A DNA stretch of 64,000 nt from Cephalotus follicularis (Eukaryota > Streptophyta > Magnoliopsida > Oxalidales > Cephalotaceae), in NCBI GenBank assembly GCA_001972305.1, contig BDDD01000026.1:652673-716672 (forward strand), read 5' to 3'. Both the position numbers and the translations under genes were made by a program. The notes under the pieces are model-generated. The model did not search any database and was not told where the DNA came from. It worked only from the letters and a program-made list of their open reading frames with translations. Shown piece by piece: positions 20,836-31,716 of the stretch. Position 1 is the stretch's first letter. Each line of letters starts with the position of its first letter.

Positions 20836-23800
20836 TCAAAATTCCAGCTTTGGTCTAGGGAACAAGTAAGGGTAACGCTCCCTCATTTGGTCCTCACGTT
20901 CCCAGGTAGCCTCTCCTGCTACATGGTTTCTCCATAAGATCTTCACCAAGGGAATGGTCTTGTTCCTCAACACCTGTTCTCAGCGGTCTAGGATCCGCTC
21001 TGGGGCTTCCTCATAAGCCAACACTAGTAAATCCTCCTCGGACAACACCACTAGCTCGGTCAACCCATGGGAAGGATCAACAACATATTTCCTTAGCACA
21101 GATACGTGGAACACATCGTGCACCCTTGCCATCCCCTCAGGCCACACCAGACGATAAGCCACTGGTCTGATCCTTTGCACAATCTCAAAGGGACCTATGT
21201 ACCTTGGGCTAAGCTTCGCACGCTTGCCAAACCGAACAATCCTCATGTAAGGTGATACCCTGAGGAAAACCTTGTCACCAATAGAGAATGCCAAGTCCTT
21301 ACGGCGTTTATCTGCGTAGCTCTTCTACCTACTCTGGCCCGTACGCAAATGATCTCGGATCACCTTCACCTTCCCTGCTGCGTCCTGTACCAACTTTGGT
21401 CCTAACAACTGGTGTTCTCCCACCTTATTCCAACACAAAGGGGTTCAAAAACATATGTCGTACAAAGACTCGTCAGGAGACATACTAATGCTCGCCTGAT
21501 AGCTGTTGTTGTAGGCGAACTCGATCAAAGTCAAATGGTCATCCCAACTTCCTCAAAAATCCATGACACAGGCTCTTAACATGTCCTCAAGAATCTGGAT
21601 AGCACGCTCAGACTGCCTATCAGTCTGAGGATGGTATGCCGCACTGAGTCGCAACTCCATACCCAACGTCCTCTGAAAGCTCCGCCAGAATCTTGATGTG
21701 AACCTCAGGTCTCTATCCAAAACTATGCTGCTGGGGATCCCATGTAACCTGATCACACCGTCCACATACAACCGAGCTAACTTGTCCAAACTGAAGTCCT
21801 TCCTTATAGGTATGAAGCGCACAGACTTGGTCAGACGATCGACAATCACCCAGATTGCATAATGCTTACTCCTCATCCTAGGAAAACCTTTGACAAAGTC
21901 CATCGATATGTTGTCCCATTTCCATACTGGAATAGGAAGCGGTTGAAGAAGACCTGAAGGCTTTTCTTGCTCAACCTTCACCTGTTGGCACGTCAAGCAC
22001 CTTAACACAAACCTGACAATCTCACACTTCATGCCTCGCAACCAAAAAGACTGTCTTAGGTCACGGTACATCTTGGTACTTCCAGGATGCATTGACCAGG
22101 GAGAATGATGAGCTTCTTCCAGAAACTCTTGCTTGATCATCTCGACATGTCGTACACATATCCTTTCTCCAAACATCAGAGCACCATCACCTCTGATGTG
22201 GAAGTCAGTCCGAGAACCTTCTCTGACTTGTTTCATTAACTTGGCCAACCTCCAGTCCTTCTCTTGTGCTCCCCGTATCTGCTCTTCCCAAATAGTCCTC
22301 ACTCGTAGAGAAGCCAACATCGCTCCACTATCCTCTGCAGACAGTAATGCCCTCAAAGATCTCAACTGTTCCAACATTGTCAAGTAAACCAACCGTACAT
22401 GAGCCAAGGAAGCGAAAGACTCCCTGCTCAATGCATCAGCAACCACGTTGGCCTTACCAGGATGATACTCGATGGTACAATCATAATCCTTGATGAGCTC
22501 GATCCATCTCCTCTGCCTCTTGTTCAAATGTGGTCGAGAAGTCAAATACCTCAAACTCTGTTGGTCAGTAAAGATCTGGCAGACCTCACCATATAGATAA
22601 TGACGCCATATCTTCAAAGCAAACACCACCGCAGCTAACTCCAAGTCGTGCGTAGGGTAAATGAGCTCATGAACCTTCAATTGCCGAGAAGCATAGGCAA
22701 TAACCTTCCCTTCTTGCATCAACACACAACCAAGGCCATGCAAGGAAGCATCACTGTAAACCACAAAACAAACCCCCGGAGAAGGAAGGGTCAACACCGG
22801 AGCTGACGTGAACCTATCCTTCAGCGTCTAGAAGCTCTTCTCACAGTCCTCCGACCAAACGAACTTCACATTCTTCCTTGTCAACTTCAACAGAGGAGCC
22901 GCTATTGCCGAGAATCCCTCCATGAATCTTCAGTAATAGCCAACAAGTCCAAGGAAACTGTGCACTTTAGGTAGCTCTTGGGTCTTTCCCAGGCCAACAT
23001 GGCTTCAACCTTCCTCAGGTCCACTTCAACACCTTGTCCCGAGATCACATGTCCAAAAAACACAACCTTGTCCAACCAAAACTCACACTTACTGAGCTTA
23101 GCATACAACTCATGGTTTCTCAAGGTCTGCAAAACAATCCTCAGGTGTTCCTCGTGCTCAGCCATACTCTGCGAGTATACCATCACGTCGTCTATAAACA
23201 CCACCATAAAGGTGTCCAATAAGGTTTGGAACACTCGATTCATCAAATACATGAAAACGGTCGGTGCATTGGTTAGACCAAACGGCATAACTGAGAACTC
23301 ATAGAGACCATAACGAGATCTAGAGGTAGTCTTTGGAACATCCTCTTCCTTCACCTTCAACTGGTGATATCCAGACCGAAGATCTATCTTAGAGAACACA
23401 CAAGCCTCTCACAACTGATCAAACAAGTCATCGATCCTTGGCAACAGGTACTTGTTATGCACAGTGGCCTCGTTGAGTTGCCTATAGTCGATACACAAGC
23501 GCATAGCTCCATCCTTCTTCTTCACAAATAGGACCGGAGCACCCCATTGAGAACTACTAGGTCAGATAAATCCTTTATCCAACAAGTCTTCCAACTATAC
23601 CTTTACCTCTTTCAACTCAACAAGTGCCATACGGTAAGGAGCAAGGGATATAGGAGCTGCACTAGGGATCAACTCAATCTCAAAGTCTATTTCCCTGTCC
23701 AGAGGAGGACCTGGTAACTCGTCGGGGAAGACATTGGGAAACTCACAGACCACGGGTATGTCCCCTACCTCTGGCTTAGACATATGAGTATCCACCACAT

Positions 23801-24290
23801 GAGCTAAGAATCCTTGCGTACCTTTACCCAAAGCCTTACGTGCGCCCATAGCAAAGATCAATTTCAGAGGTGCTGAGCACTGTTCGCAATTTAGCCTCCT
23901 GCCTGACTCATCGAGCAAGCAAAATGAAACAACCTTATGCGAACAATCGACCACTGCTCGGTGCCTTACCATCCAATCCATGCCCAGGATGGCATCAAAG
24001 TCCTCAATCTTGAAGGGGGTAAGGTCGGATACAAAACTCTGTTCCTTGATCACAACATCACAACCTCTGTAGACTCGTTCTACATGGTAACTCTGGCCCG
24101 TAGGAACAGATACAGCGATCTCTTCATCCAAGGAACTTAACACTCCACATGCATGTACGCAAAATGCATGTGCAACAAAGGATAAAGAGGCTCTCACGTC
24201 AAAAAAACCCATGGCATCTCTGCCGACGATAAGAGCCTTACCTATAGCCACGTCCGCGGATCCGAGAGCATCTTCTCTTTTCAGAGCATA
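20836..24290 (-). pseudogene. pol: pol of element B: protease, RT, RNase H, integrase, chromodomain-like tail
   Basis: Minus-strand order: protease frame 24251-23595, in which the catalytic D-S/T-G is replaced by DVR (FFDVRAS, about 24205) although the flap-side motif FDAILGMDWM is kept. RT follows ([14 protein letters not shown] near 23510, [22 protein letters not shown] near 23195). RNase H ([15 protein letters not shown] at about 22765, DALSRESF) and integrase ([39 protein letters not shown]) lie within 22797-21553. The tail is at 21294-20836 (GPFEIVQRI, VKILWRNHVAGEATWERE). Stops or shifts lie near 23594, 23400, 22900, 22800, 21550, 21330 and 20977. The catalytic residues of RT and integrase remain readable. 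Confidence 0.92.
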
Positions 24291-24884
24291 GACTCTAGAT
24301 GTCGCTGCTAGTCTACCCTATTGATGACTTCCACCAGCCCTGGATGATCCCACTTGCGAAGCCATTGATCCACCTGTGGCTCCCGCAGGTTGTCTATTAG
24401 AAGCACCTGACCCAGGTGTCGTCGAGGTCTGCTGAGCTTGTTGACGATTCTCCTTGATGTGCCCAACCTGGCCACACTAGAAACATTCACGGATCTCTGC
24501 TCTACATCTGCCAAAGTGAAAGTGACCACACCTCTAGCACTTGGGAGGCTTTTGAGAAACTGATGAACTCGGGTGCTTGCTCTGCTGCGTACCACTGGCT
24601 GTAGGAGGACTCATCTGATAAGAAGAAAACATCCCCATCAGGCTTGGCCTATCCCCGGTTTCCACCGTCAACTTGCTTGTGGGTGAAACGTTTTCTTCGT
24701 TTCTCTTGTCCTCGGGAGGAACCCTCTCCTTGAGCAGCCTGCTGTCCATCTCACTTCTGTCCCTTTTCCCAGCGATTCCTCTGCTCCGTAATACTTTGCT
24801 AAACCCTCTTGGCAGATTCCACCAAATCTCCAAAGATAGTCCGAATGGTTGCTGCCACAATATGTCTCACCTCGGGATTCAAAC
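24291..24884 (-). pseudogene. gag: gag of element B, C-terminal part (nucleocapsid)
   Basis: Read on the minus strand it starts with NPEVRHIVAA, which joins across element D to the capsid end at 30891. A Lys/Arg/Gln-rich stretch follows, then two degenerate zinc-knuckle segments: a CSRCGHFHFG-like one near 24545-24515, and ECF-stop-CGQVGHIKE near 24490-24455. The frames 24860-24534 and 24595-24308 overlap, reflecting frameshifts. Not functional. Confidence 0.8.
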
Positions 24885-26195
24885 TGTAACACCCGAGATT
24901 TTTGCGCAATGTAATATTTCAATTTTATCAAAATATTATTATTGAATTTAAGGGAATGGCATGATTTTTGACTTAGATGATGCTTTCAAAAATTTAAAAG
25001 GTTGTTTTCAAGTATTTTATGATACACTAAAACTACTTGAAAAGGGTTGAAAAGGGACCCTTGTATTTTTGGGCAAGATATATATATGTTTCAAGAATTT
25101 TTACTTATAAATTACTTGAAAAGGACTGTGAAATTTTGATAACTACCAAACCCTGTTGGGTGAGTAACTGGAAACTATAATCTGTGTTAAAAAGGATTGA
25201 TGCCCATTTGGGATGTTTTGATTGCACGTATTTCTTATGTGTTAATTACTTGTGATGGCTTGTTTGGGTTGCTAAACTTTGTTGGGTAAGTAGCAAGGGA
25301 TTCCACTACTGAGCTCTGTTGGGAAAGCAATTGGAAGTTTCGTATACGACAGCCACTAAGCTTTGCTGAGTAAGTAGCTAGGGTTTCCCATGCAATGGTT
25401 ACTGAGATCTGTTGGGCAAGTAGCTAGGGACTCCCATTTAGTTTCTAAGCACTGTTGTGTATGTAACCGGTTGTTGAGCCTAGGTGTCAGCAACTTTGAT
25501 CTGGCTTGATGGGTCCTTAGTGACTTGATCGTTGTATCTAGCTCCTTCGGAGATAGTTTCGTGCTTGTGTTATTGTGACCCTCGGGTGATACCTGCTTGT
25601 GGTTATATACATATATTCATGTATATCCTGTGTTACTTATGTTCTGCATCATGAACGCATTCATTTCATGTCATTCATTACTTGATCCCAAAATGTATTT
25701 ATACTTACCCTAGTGAGGACAAAGGCTAACCGCCTACTATTTCAGATTGACGGAGACAATCGGACAAGTGTGGTTAAGGCTGTTTTGGGAGCTGTTATCT
25801 GAAGGTTGTTTAAGCTAATCTTGTATTATGATAATCCTACTCATGTTGGAGAAGATGATGATTTGTACTTGTTCATATTCGATAATTTTGTATTTGGGTT
25901 TTGGAACGATGTTCTGAGTTTTGATTTATATATGCGAACTTGTCTTTGAAAGTTATTTATGGTTAAAGATGGAGGTTAATTCACGCTCCGTTTGATGAGC
26001 AATAAACAATGATGTTGTTTTGTTGTAACACGTAGTATGAGATGCGTGTTACGTGGTTAGTTCGGCTTATTTTAAGGGCTTCCGCAACTGATATATCTAT
26101 TTTAAAAAGGTTCAAATTGATCGTAAAATGGATAAGCCAGATTTGTTATGTTATTTGCTACCACTTATATGTCGTTTGGAAAATGGAGTGTGACA
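24885..26195 (+). repeat. 5' LTR of element D (short form, 1311 bp)
   Basis: It starts TGTAACACCCGAG and ends GTGTGACA. It matches the ends of the 3' LTR but lacks about 1.72 kb, corresponding to 27979-29698; the junction is near 25000-25003. The missing part contains both palindrome clusters and the presumed promoter. It keeps a set of TGTTGGGTAAGTAGC-type repeats (25149-25480). The hairpin found in A and E is mutated here (TTACCC). Confidence 0.92.
25149..25480 (+). repeat. Degenerate direct repeats with a TAAGTAGC core in the D 5' LTR
   Basis: About six copies of a unit resembling ACTGAGCTCTGTTGGG followed by TAAGTAGCTAGGG recur every 40-60 bp. The same array is at about 29845-30170 in the 3' LTR. 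Several copies contain GTAAGTA, which resembles a 5' splice site. Function unknown. Confidence 0.6.
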
Positions 26196-26198
26196 AGA

Positions 26199-26210
26199 TG
26201 GTATCGGAGC
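26199..26210 (+). other. Primer binding site of element D
   Basis: TGGTATCGGAGC is one transition from the initiator-Met PBS. It begins 3 bp after the LTR end. Confidence 0.85.
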
Positions 26211-26308
26211 ATATATCCATTATATGCTTAGCTTGGATAAGTTCCTTGGCAATTAACGAATTGTTTCCTTGAGATGACTACTAATGACATCTTTTCCATA
26301 TAGGAATA

Positions 26309-27559
26309 ATGGACAGGAGGAGAACACGTGCGAGAGCTGGAGCCACTGAGGCCAATGCCCCCGGGGCGGCGAATGTTCCGCAAGGGGTGAATGTTCCCCA
26401 TGATGACAGAGATCCATTGGTGTGCCTTGAGGATTAGTTTCAACAACAAATCGCCTTTAATATGGCTAATTTGGAGGAGATGCGCCAATACTACGCGCAA
26501 GCTCAACCTTGACATAGAGCTCCTGCTCAGTGTGACCATGAGGATGGGAACTCTTTTGGGAAAGGCTTAGAGAGATTCATGAGGCAGAATCCTCCTAGCT
26601 TCCGAGGAGAGCTAGATGCTACTATTACAGAAAGATGGTTGCAAGATATGGAGAAGATCTTCGAAGTTATGGATTGTACCGAAAACCAGAAGCTGAAATT
26701 TGCTGTCTACCGGTTATGGGGCGAGGCCATCCACTGGTGGGAGATGGTCAAGACAAAGTGGGAGTCAACCGGACTCGATAGTACATGGGAGAGATTCCAG
26801 AGGGAATGGCTTGATACCTATGTTCCTCGTATCGAGCAAGAACGAAGAGAGACAGAACTTCTAGAGCTGAGACAAGGAGAAATGACTGTGACTAAATACC
26901 AGGCCAGGTTTATGGAGCTTGTCAGACACTCCGCCTATCTAGTGGCAGATGAGGAAAAGACAATTTGGAGGTTCCTGAGGGGTCTGCGACTGGACCTTCG
27001 GTCAAGGATTAGAGCTATGGAGTTGAGAACTTTTGTGGAGGTTGCCAAAAAAGCAAGATTGCTGGAAAGCATGGCAAGTGAAGACCGCGCCGAGAGAGCT
27101 CGTACACAACAGAGCAACCAAACTTCCAAGCAATCTAGGCCAGCTTCATCCAAGTGGCAAAGTAGTGGTTCTCTGACAAAGTCGACAAAGAATGAATCTC
27201 AGCAAACTGCTAATCAGGGCACTCCTAGTCAGGGGAGTAATGGTAGGATGGGAGTCTGTTCCCATTGTGACCGTAAGGGCCATCAACCGGAGGATTGCTG
27301 GTGGAAAAATGGATCATGTATGAAGTGTGGAGCACCTGACCATTTAAGGAGGGATTGTCCGATGAAGCAAGTGACAATACCCACTGGACATGCAGGTAAT
27401 GGTGGTGCTATAGCTGGACCTTCACAGGGGAGAGATACAGGCAGGGGCATCATGAGAGGTACTTTTACTATCTATGATGCATTGTTTTATCATGTATTGA
27501 AATTGTTCTTGAATTATTGGACGATGAAAGTTGTGATTGAGCGAACATTATGGTGTTAA
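26309..27559 (+). pseudogene. gag: gag of element D, the only coding region of this element
   Basis: The reading frame from ATG 26309 (MDRRRTRARAGA) encodes a chromovirus gag. The capsid region includes RWLQDMEKIFEVMDC and RLWGEAIHWWEMV. A Ser/Gln-rich linker leads to two complete CCHC knuckles starting near codon 317 (C-SH-C-x4-H-x4-C and C-MK-C-x4-H-x4-C). Two nonsense codons interrupt the N-terminal arm (TAG at 26435, TGA at 26510), after which the frame is open to 27559. After GRGIMRGTFT the sequence departs from A and E, where the protease would begin. The clean capsid and knuckles suggest gag was under constraint until recently. Translation from a later ATG (26579) would give about 326 residues. 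Confidence 0.88.
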
Positions 27560-27845
27560 GCTTGAACCTTCGAAGGCTAAACTAGTATGTACAAGGATAA
27601 ATGAGCACTGCCGTAACAGTCTAATCAATAATCGAACGGTTGTTCGGACGATTGAGAGAATGAACGACCATCGCTTAGGTCAAACCTCGAATGTGAAACT
27701 TCGAGAGAAGTCAAGATCGTTGAGAAGGGGTTACTTGTGGCACGAAGCTGACAGGAAAGTTATGACAATAACATGAAGAGAAGATTAAGGATTGGTACCC
27801 TTAATCGTCCGGAGTATGTTAAGGAAATTCGAGGGCGAATTTCTT
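27475..27845 (+). other. Unrecognised sequence replacing pol in element D
   Basis: About 370 bp lie between the gag end and the polypurine tract. I find no protease, RT, RNase H or integrase motif in any frame. A 79-codon open frame (27537-27776) has no recognisable domain. The last part, GAGGGCGAATTTCTTTGAAGG, resembles the post-pol segment of E and A, so pol was lost and replaced upstream of that point. Confidence 0.7.
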
Positions 27846-27860
27846 TGAAGGAGGGTGGAT
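27846..27860 (+). other. Polypurine tract of element D
   Basis: TGAAGGAGGGTGGAT immediately precedes the 3' LTR start. Confidence 0.8.
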
Positions 27861-30800
27861 TGTAACGCCCGAGATTTTTGCGTAATGTAATATTTCAATT
27901 TTATCAAAATATTATTATTGAATTTAAGGGAATGGCATGATTTTTGACTTAGATGATGCTTTCAAAAATTTAAAAGGTTAGCTTTTGGCAGAGGGAATGA
28001 TTGGAATGATAAAGAAATTCTAAATGACGTAATTTGAGGCAAAACGATGCAGTTTTGCGCTAAACGCGTCGTTGTCTCTGTAAAGACGTCGACACCTATG
28101 GGGGAGAAGGGCGCACGTAAATGCATGAACATGCACGTCGATACAGACGAAGGCATCAACGTCCTGGTGTGAAAGAGGAAACGACATCGACATCTGGAGA
28201 AGACGTCGACGTCTTTGAGAAGAATATCACTCACGTTATGAACTGATAGACTAACGTACAAAGGGAGACCATTCTGGGCTTGTTGCAGGCACCTTGGGAC
28301 ACGAAGGGGGATGTGTTGGCCATGCATAATAGCCTCCTAACCTGCATGACTTAAGATGGATGGAGAATGTAACAAGTGTTTAGATGCATGCAACCTGCAA
28401 AAGGAGAGGAGAAGGAAACAAAAGTGAGAATCCAGGAATTGAATGGGGAAGAGGGAGAGGACACGGGAAAGTTCATTTAGTGCAGAAAGAAAGAGGGAGA
28501 GGGAGCCATCTGCCTGAGAACAACCCCATCCCCACCTCTCTCTCGTTTAAAACACCTGAGAAGAAGAAAAGAAAGAAATAGTGAGTGTGAAAGAAGAATA
28601 CCACCATTGTTGAACCAGTGGAGCTTGGGAGCTTGGAGCTAATAGCTTGCAACAACGGGACAACCTTCGAGCTGCTGTGATCAAATCCTGGAACTCAAAG
28701 AGGTGGACTTACAAGGTTTCTAACTTGAAACCAGAGGTAGGGGAATTATATGTCCATATTTGAGTTCAAAGTTAATGTGTTGCCATGAATGAAATGCATG
28801 GATTGCATGCTTGTTGGGAGTTGAACTAAATGCTTGGTTGATAATATGAACACCTGTTGGCGTAGATTATGCATGCATGATGATTTCTGGGTGAATCCCA
28901 TGCTTGATTGTATGTGCATAAGGGTTGTGTACCCTTGTTTGTGGATAGAACGAAAGAGACAGCGTTCTGGACTCTTAAAACGTCGACGCTTTTTGATGAG
29001 CATCGATTTTCTTGTGCGAGGAGGCAATGGACATCGACGTCTTCGTTAAGCGTCGATGTCTATTTCAAACATCTGCAAAATGCAAATGTTACTTTCTAGA
29101 CTTTATGGATCACTGGTGGGTTGATGATCTGGTTATACACGCGGATAAACTGTTGTGCATGTTACACTATGAGTAACGTATCTGGAATTGCATGCATGAA
29201 TGGAGGATGTTTTCTTCCTTGGAAATGAAGATTGGACGAAATGTTACCTACCTGGTACCACTTAAACATCGACGTATATGGAAGGCATCGACGTCTTTGG
29301 CTGTTGTGCATTAAGGCTTGCTCATAACACGAGGACGTGTTAAGGTTCCTACCTTAAACGTTGACGCGTTGTGAAGAACATCGACGCCCAGGGATTTTGA
29401 CCTGTAGACATCGACGTCTACAGAAAGACGTCGACGCGATTTGTACTGTTGCAAGCACTAACCTTGAACGTAAACCTCGATGCTTTTGGGGCAATGGACA
29501 TCGACGCGTTGAGGAAAGACATCGACGTCTTTCCTCCTGGTTTGTACGGTTTGACTCAATTTGGACCCGTTGGCTCCGGAACGATTCTAGAAACCACTCT
29601 AGGCATGTTTGAGCATATGGTTGCATTGCATACTACTGTGAATTGATTTGTTATGATATCGCATGATTTCTTAAATAATTTAATTTGAGAAATGTGTAGT
29701 TTTCAAGTATTTTATGATACACTAAAACTACTTGAAAAGGGTTGAAAAGGGACCCTTGTATTTTTGGGCAAGATATATATATGTTTCAAGAATATTTACT
29801 TATAAATTACTTGAAAAGGACTGTGAAATTTTGATAACTACTAAACCCTGTTGGGTGAGTAACTGGAAACTGTAATATGTGTTAAAAATGACTGGTGCCC
29901 ATTTGGGATGTTTTGATTGCAAGTATTTCTTATGTGTTAATTACTTGTGATGGCTTGTTTGGGTTGCTAAACACTTTTGGGTAAGTAGCCAGGGATTCCA
30001 CTACTGAGCTCTGTTGGGAAAGCAGTTGGAAGTTCTGTATACGGTAGCCACTAAGCTCTGCTGAGTAAGTAGCTAGGGTTTCCCATGCAATGCTTACTGA
30101 GCTCTGTTGGGCAAGTAGCTAGGGACTTCCATTTGGTTGCTGAGCACTGTTGTGTAAGTAACCGGTTGTTGAGCCTGGGTGTCCGCAACTTTGATCTGGC
30201 TTGATGGGTGCTTAGTGACCTGATCGTTGTATCTAGCTCCTTCGGAGATAGTTTCGTGCTTGTGTTATTGTGACCCTCGGGTGATACCTTCTTGTGGTTA
30301 TATACATATATTCATGTATATCCTGTATTACTTATGTACTGCATCATGAATGCATTCATTTCATGTCATTCATTACTTGATCCCAAAATGTATTTATACT
30401 TAGTCGAGTGAGGACAAAGGCTAACCCCCTACTATTTCAGATTGACGGAGACAATCGAACAAGTGCGGTTAAGGCTATTTTGGGAGCTGCTATCTGAAGG
30501 TTGTTTAAGCTAATCTTGTATTATGATAATCCTACTCATGTTGGAGAGGATTATGATTTGTACTTGTTCATATTGGATAATTTTGTATTTGGGTTTTGGA
30601 ACGATGTTCTGAGTTTTGATTTATATATGCGAACTTCTCTTTGAGAGTTATTTATGGTTAAAGATGTAGGTTAATTCACACTCCGTTTCATGAGCAATGA
30701 ACAATGATGTTGTTTTGTTGTAACACGTAGTATGGGATGCGTGTTACGTGGTTAGTTCGGCTTATTTTAAGGGCTTCCGCAACTGATATATCTATTTTAA

Positions 30801-30890
30801 AAAGGTTCAAATTTATGGTAAAATGGATAAGCCGGATTTGTTATGTTATTTGCTACCACTTATATGTCGTTTGGAAAACGGGGTGTGACA
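27861..30890 (+). repeat. 3' LTR of element D (full form, 3030 bp)
   Basis: It begins TGTAACGCCCGAG and ends GGGTGTGACA. It contains two palindrome clusters, a CT-rich region near 28525-28550 and a G-U version of the conserved hairpin at 30400-30424. It is about 1.72 kb longer than the 5' LTR. No gene is seen inside. Confidence 0.93.
28064..29532. repeat. Two palindrome clusters in the D 3' LTR
   Basis: Sites at 28064-28222 (CGTCGTTG, ACGTCGACAC, ACGTCGATAC, ACATCGACATC, ACGTCGACGTC) and at 28979-29532 (CGTCGACGC, GCATCGATT, ACATCGACGTC, GCGTCGATGTC, several ACATCGACG). Both clusters lie in the part absent from the 5' LTR of D. Confidence 0.8.
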
Positions 30891-31604
30891 CAACCCATCC
30901 AAGAATTTCTCACACCTCTCCTCTTGCTCTGCAACCAAAGCCAGAGCAAAATGAGACAACTCCATAAAGCGGTATTCATATTGGGTCATGGTCATACTCC
31001 CCTGATGCAAGTTCAGAAACTTTCTCATCTTCCCCTTCACGAATGTAGCCGGGTAGAAGTGCTGACGAAACTCTCACTTGAAAACATCCCAAGTGATCAT
31101 AGCAACATCGGTATGCCTAGCTTGGAGAGCTTCCCACCATCGAAGAGCATTCTTCCTTACGAAGAAGATGGCAAGTCCAACGCGTGAGTCATCAGAAACT
31201 CCCGTATGTACAAAGATCATCTCAAGATGATTCAACCATGCCTCTGCATCTGCTGGATCATCCGTTCCTTCAAAGGTTGTAGTGCCTAAACGTTGCAAAT
31301 GTTCAACCGGTAAAGCTTGAGGTCGAGAACCACTCAAAGCTTGTGCTATCATCGTAGCAAACTGCATCCACTCTGCTTGACTACCAGTACCAATCGGAGG
31401 AGGTACCTACGCTGCTCACTGCACTGCTGGGACCTCAGCTGCCACAGCCGGTCCAGTCTCTTGTCCAACCATCCCAGGGTTAACTTGCACACCAGGTCTA
31501 ATAGGAGGCAGTTCTTGATCCACATGTGGTGGGGAGGTCTCTCTTCCTCTACCCTGACCACGTTCTTGAGTCTGACGTGGAGGCACCATCTCTTTCACAC
31601 GCAC
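30891..31604 (-). pseudogene. gag: gag of element B, N-terminal part
   Basis: On the minus strand a presumed start near 31589 (MVPPRQTQERGQGRGRE) gives an Arg/Gly/Pro-rich arm. The capsid region follows (EAWLNHLEMIFVHTGV, NALRWWEALQARH), then YEYRFMELSHFALALVAEQ up to FLDGL. At that point D interrupts, and the frame resumes at 24884 with NPEVRHIV. Stops lie near 31418-31408 and 31073. This is the standard retrotransposon gag domain. Confidence 0.85.
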
Positions 31605-31716
31605 GGTTAGGGCATTACTAACATGTATACTACATTAAATGCATGCAATGCGTACCCCCAAAATTCTCCAAAGAAAACACAAGGAAACTAAACCTGTCTC
31701 TCTGATACAAAAAAGC
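31605..31716 (-). other. Leader and degenerate PBS of element B
   Basis: On the minus strand TTGTATCAGAG (31710-31700) sits 6 bp from the LTR end and matches the initiator-Met PBS except at its 5' end. The rest is a short untranslated leader. Confidence 0.7.

Larger units (their letters stand above)
24885..30890 (+). mobile_element. Gag-only gypsy element D (TR-GAG-like), inserted in the gag of B
   Basis: D has a 5' LTR (24885-26195), PBS, gag, about 370 bp of unrecognised sequence, polypurine tract and 3' LTR (27861-30890). The flanks CAAAC (24880-24884) and CAACC (30891-30895) are a 5-bp target duplication with one mismatch. The B gag reading frame continues across the insertion, confirming the boundaries. 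The internal region is only about 1.67 kb and lacks protease, RT, RNase H and integrase. Gag and LTR sequence are related to A and E, which are possible sources of enzymes in trans. This architecture matches the terminal-repeat-with-GAG elements described in plants. Confidence 0.9.
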
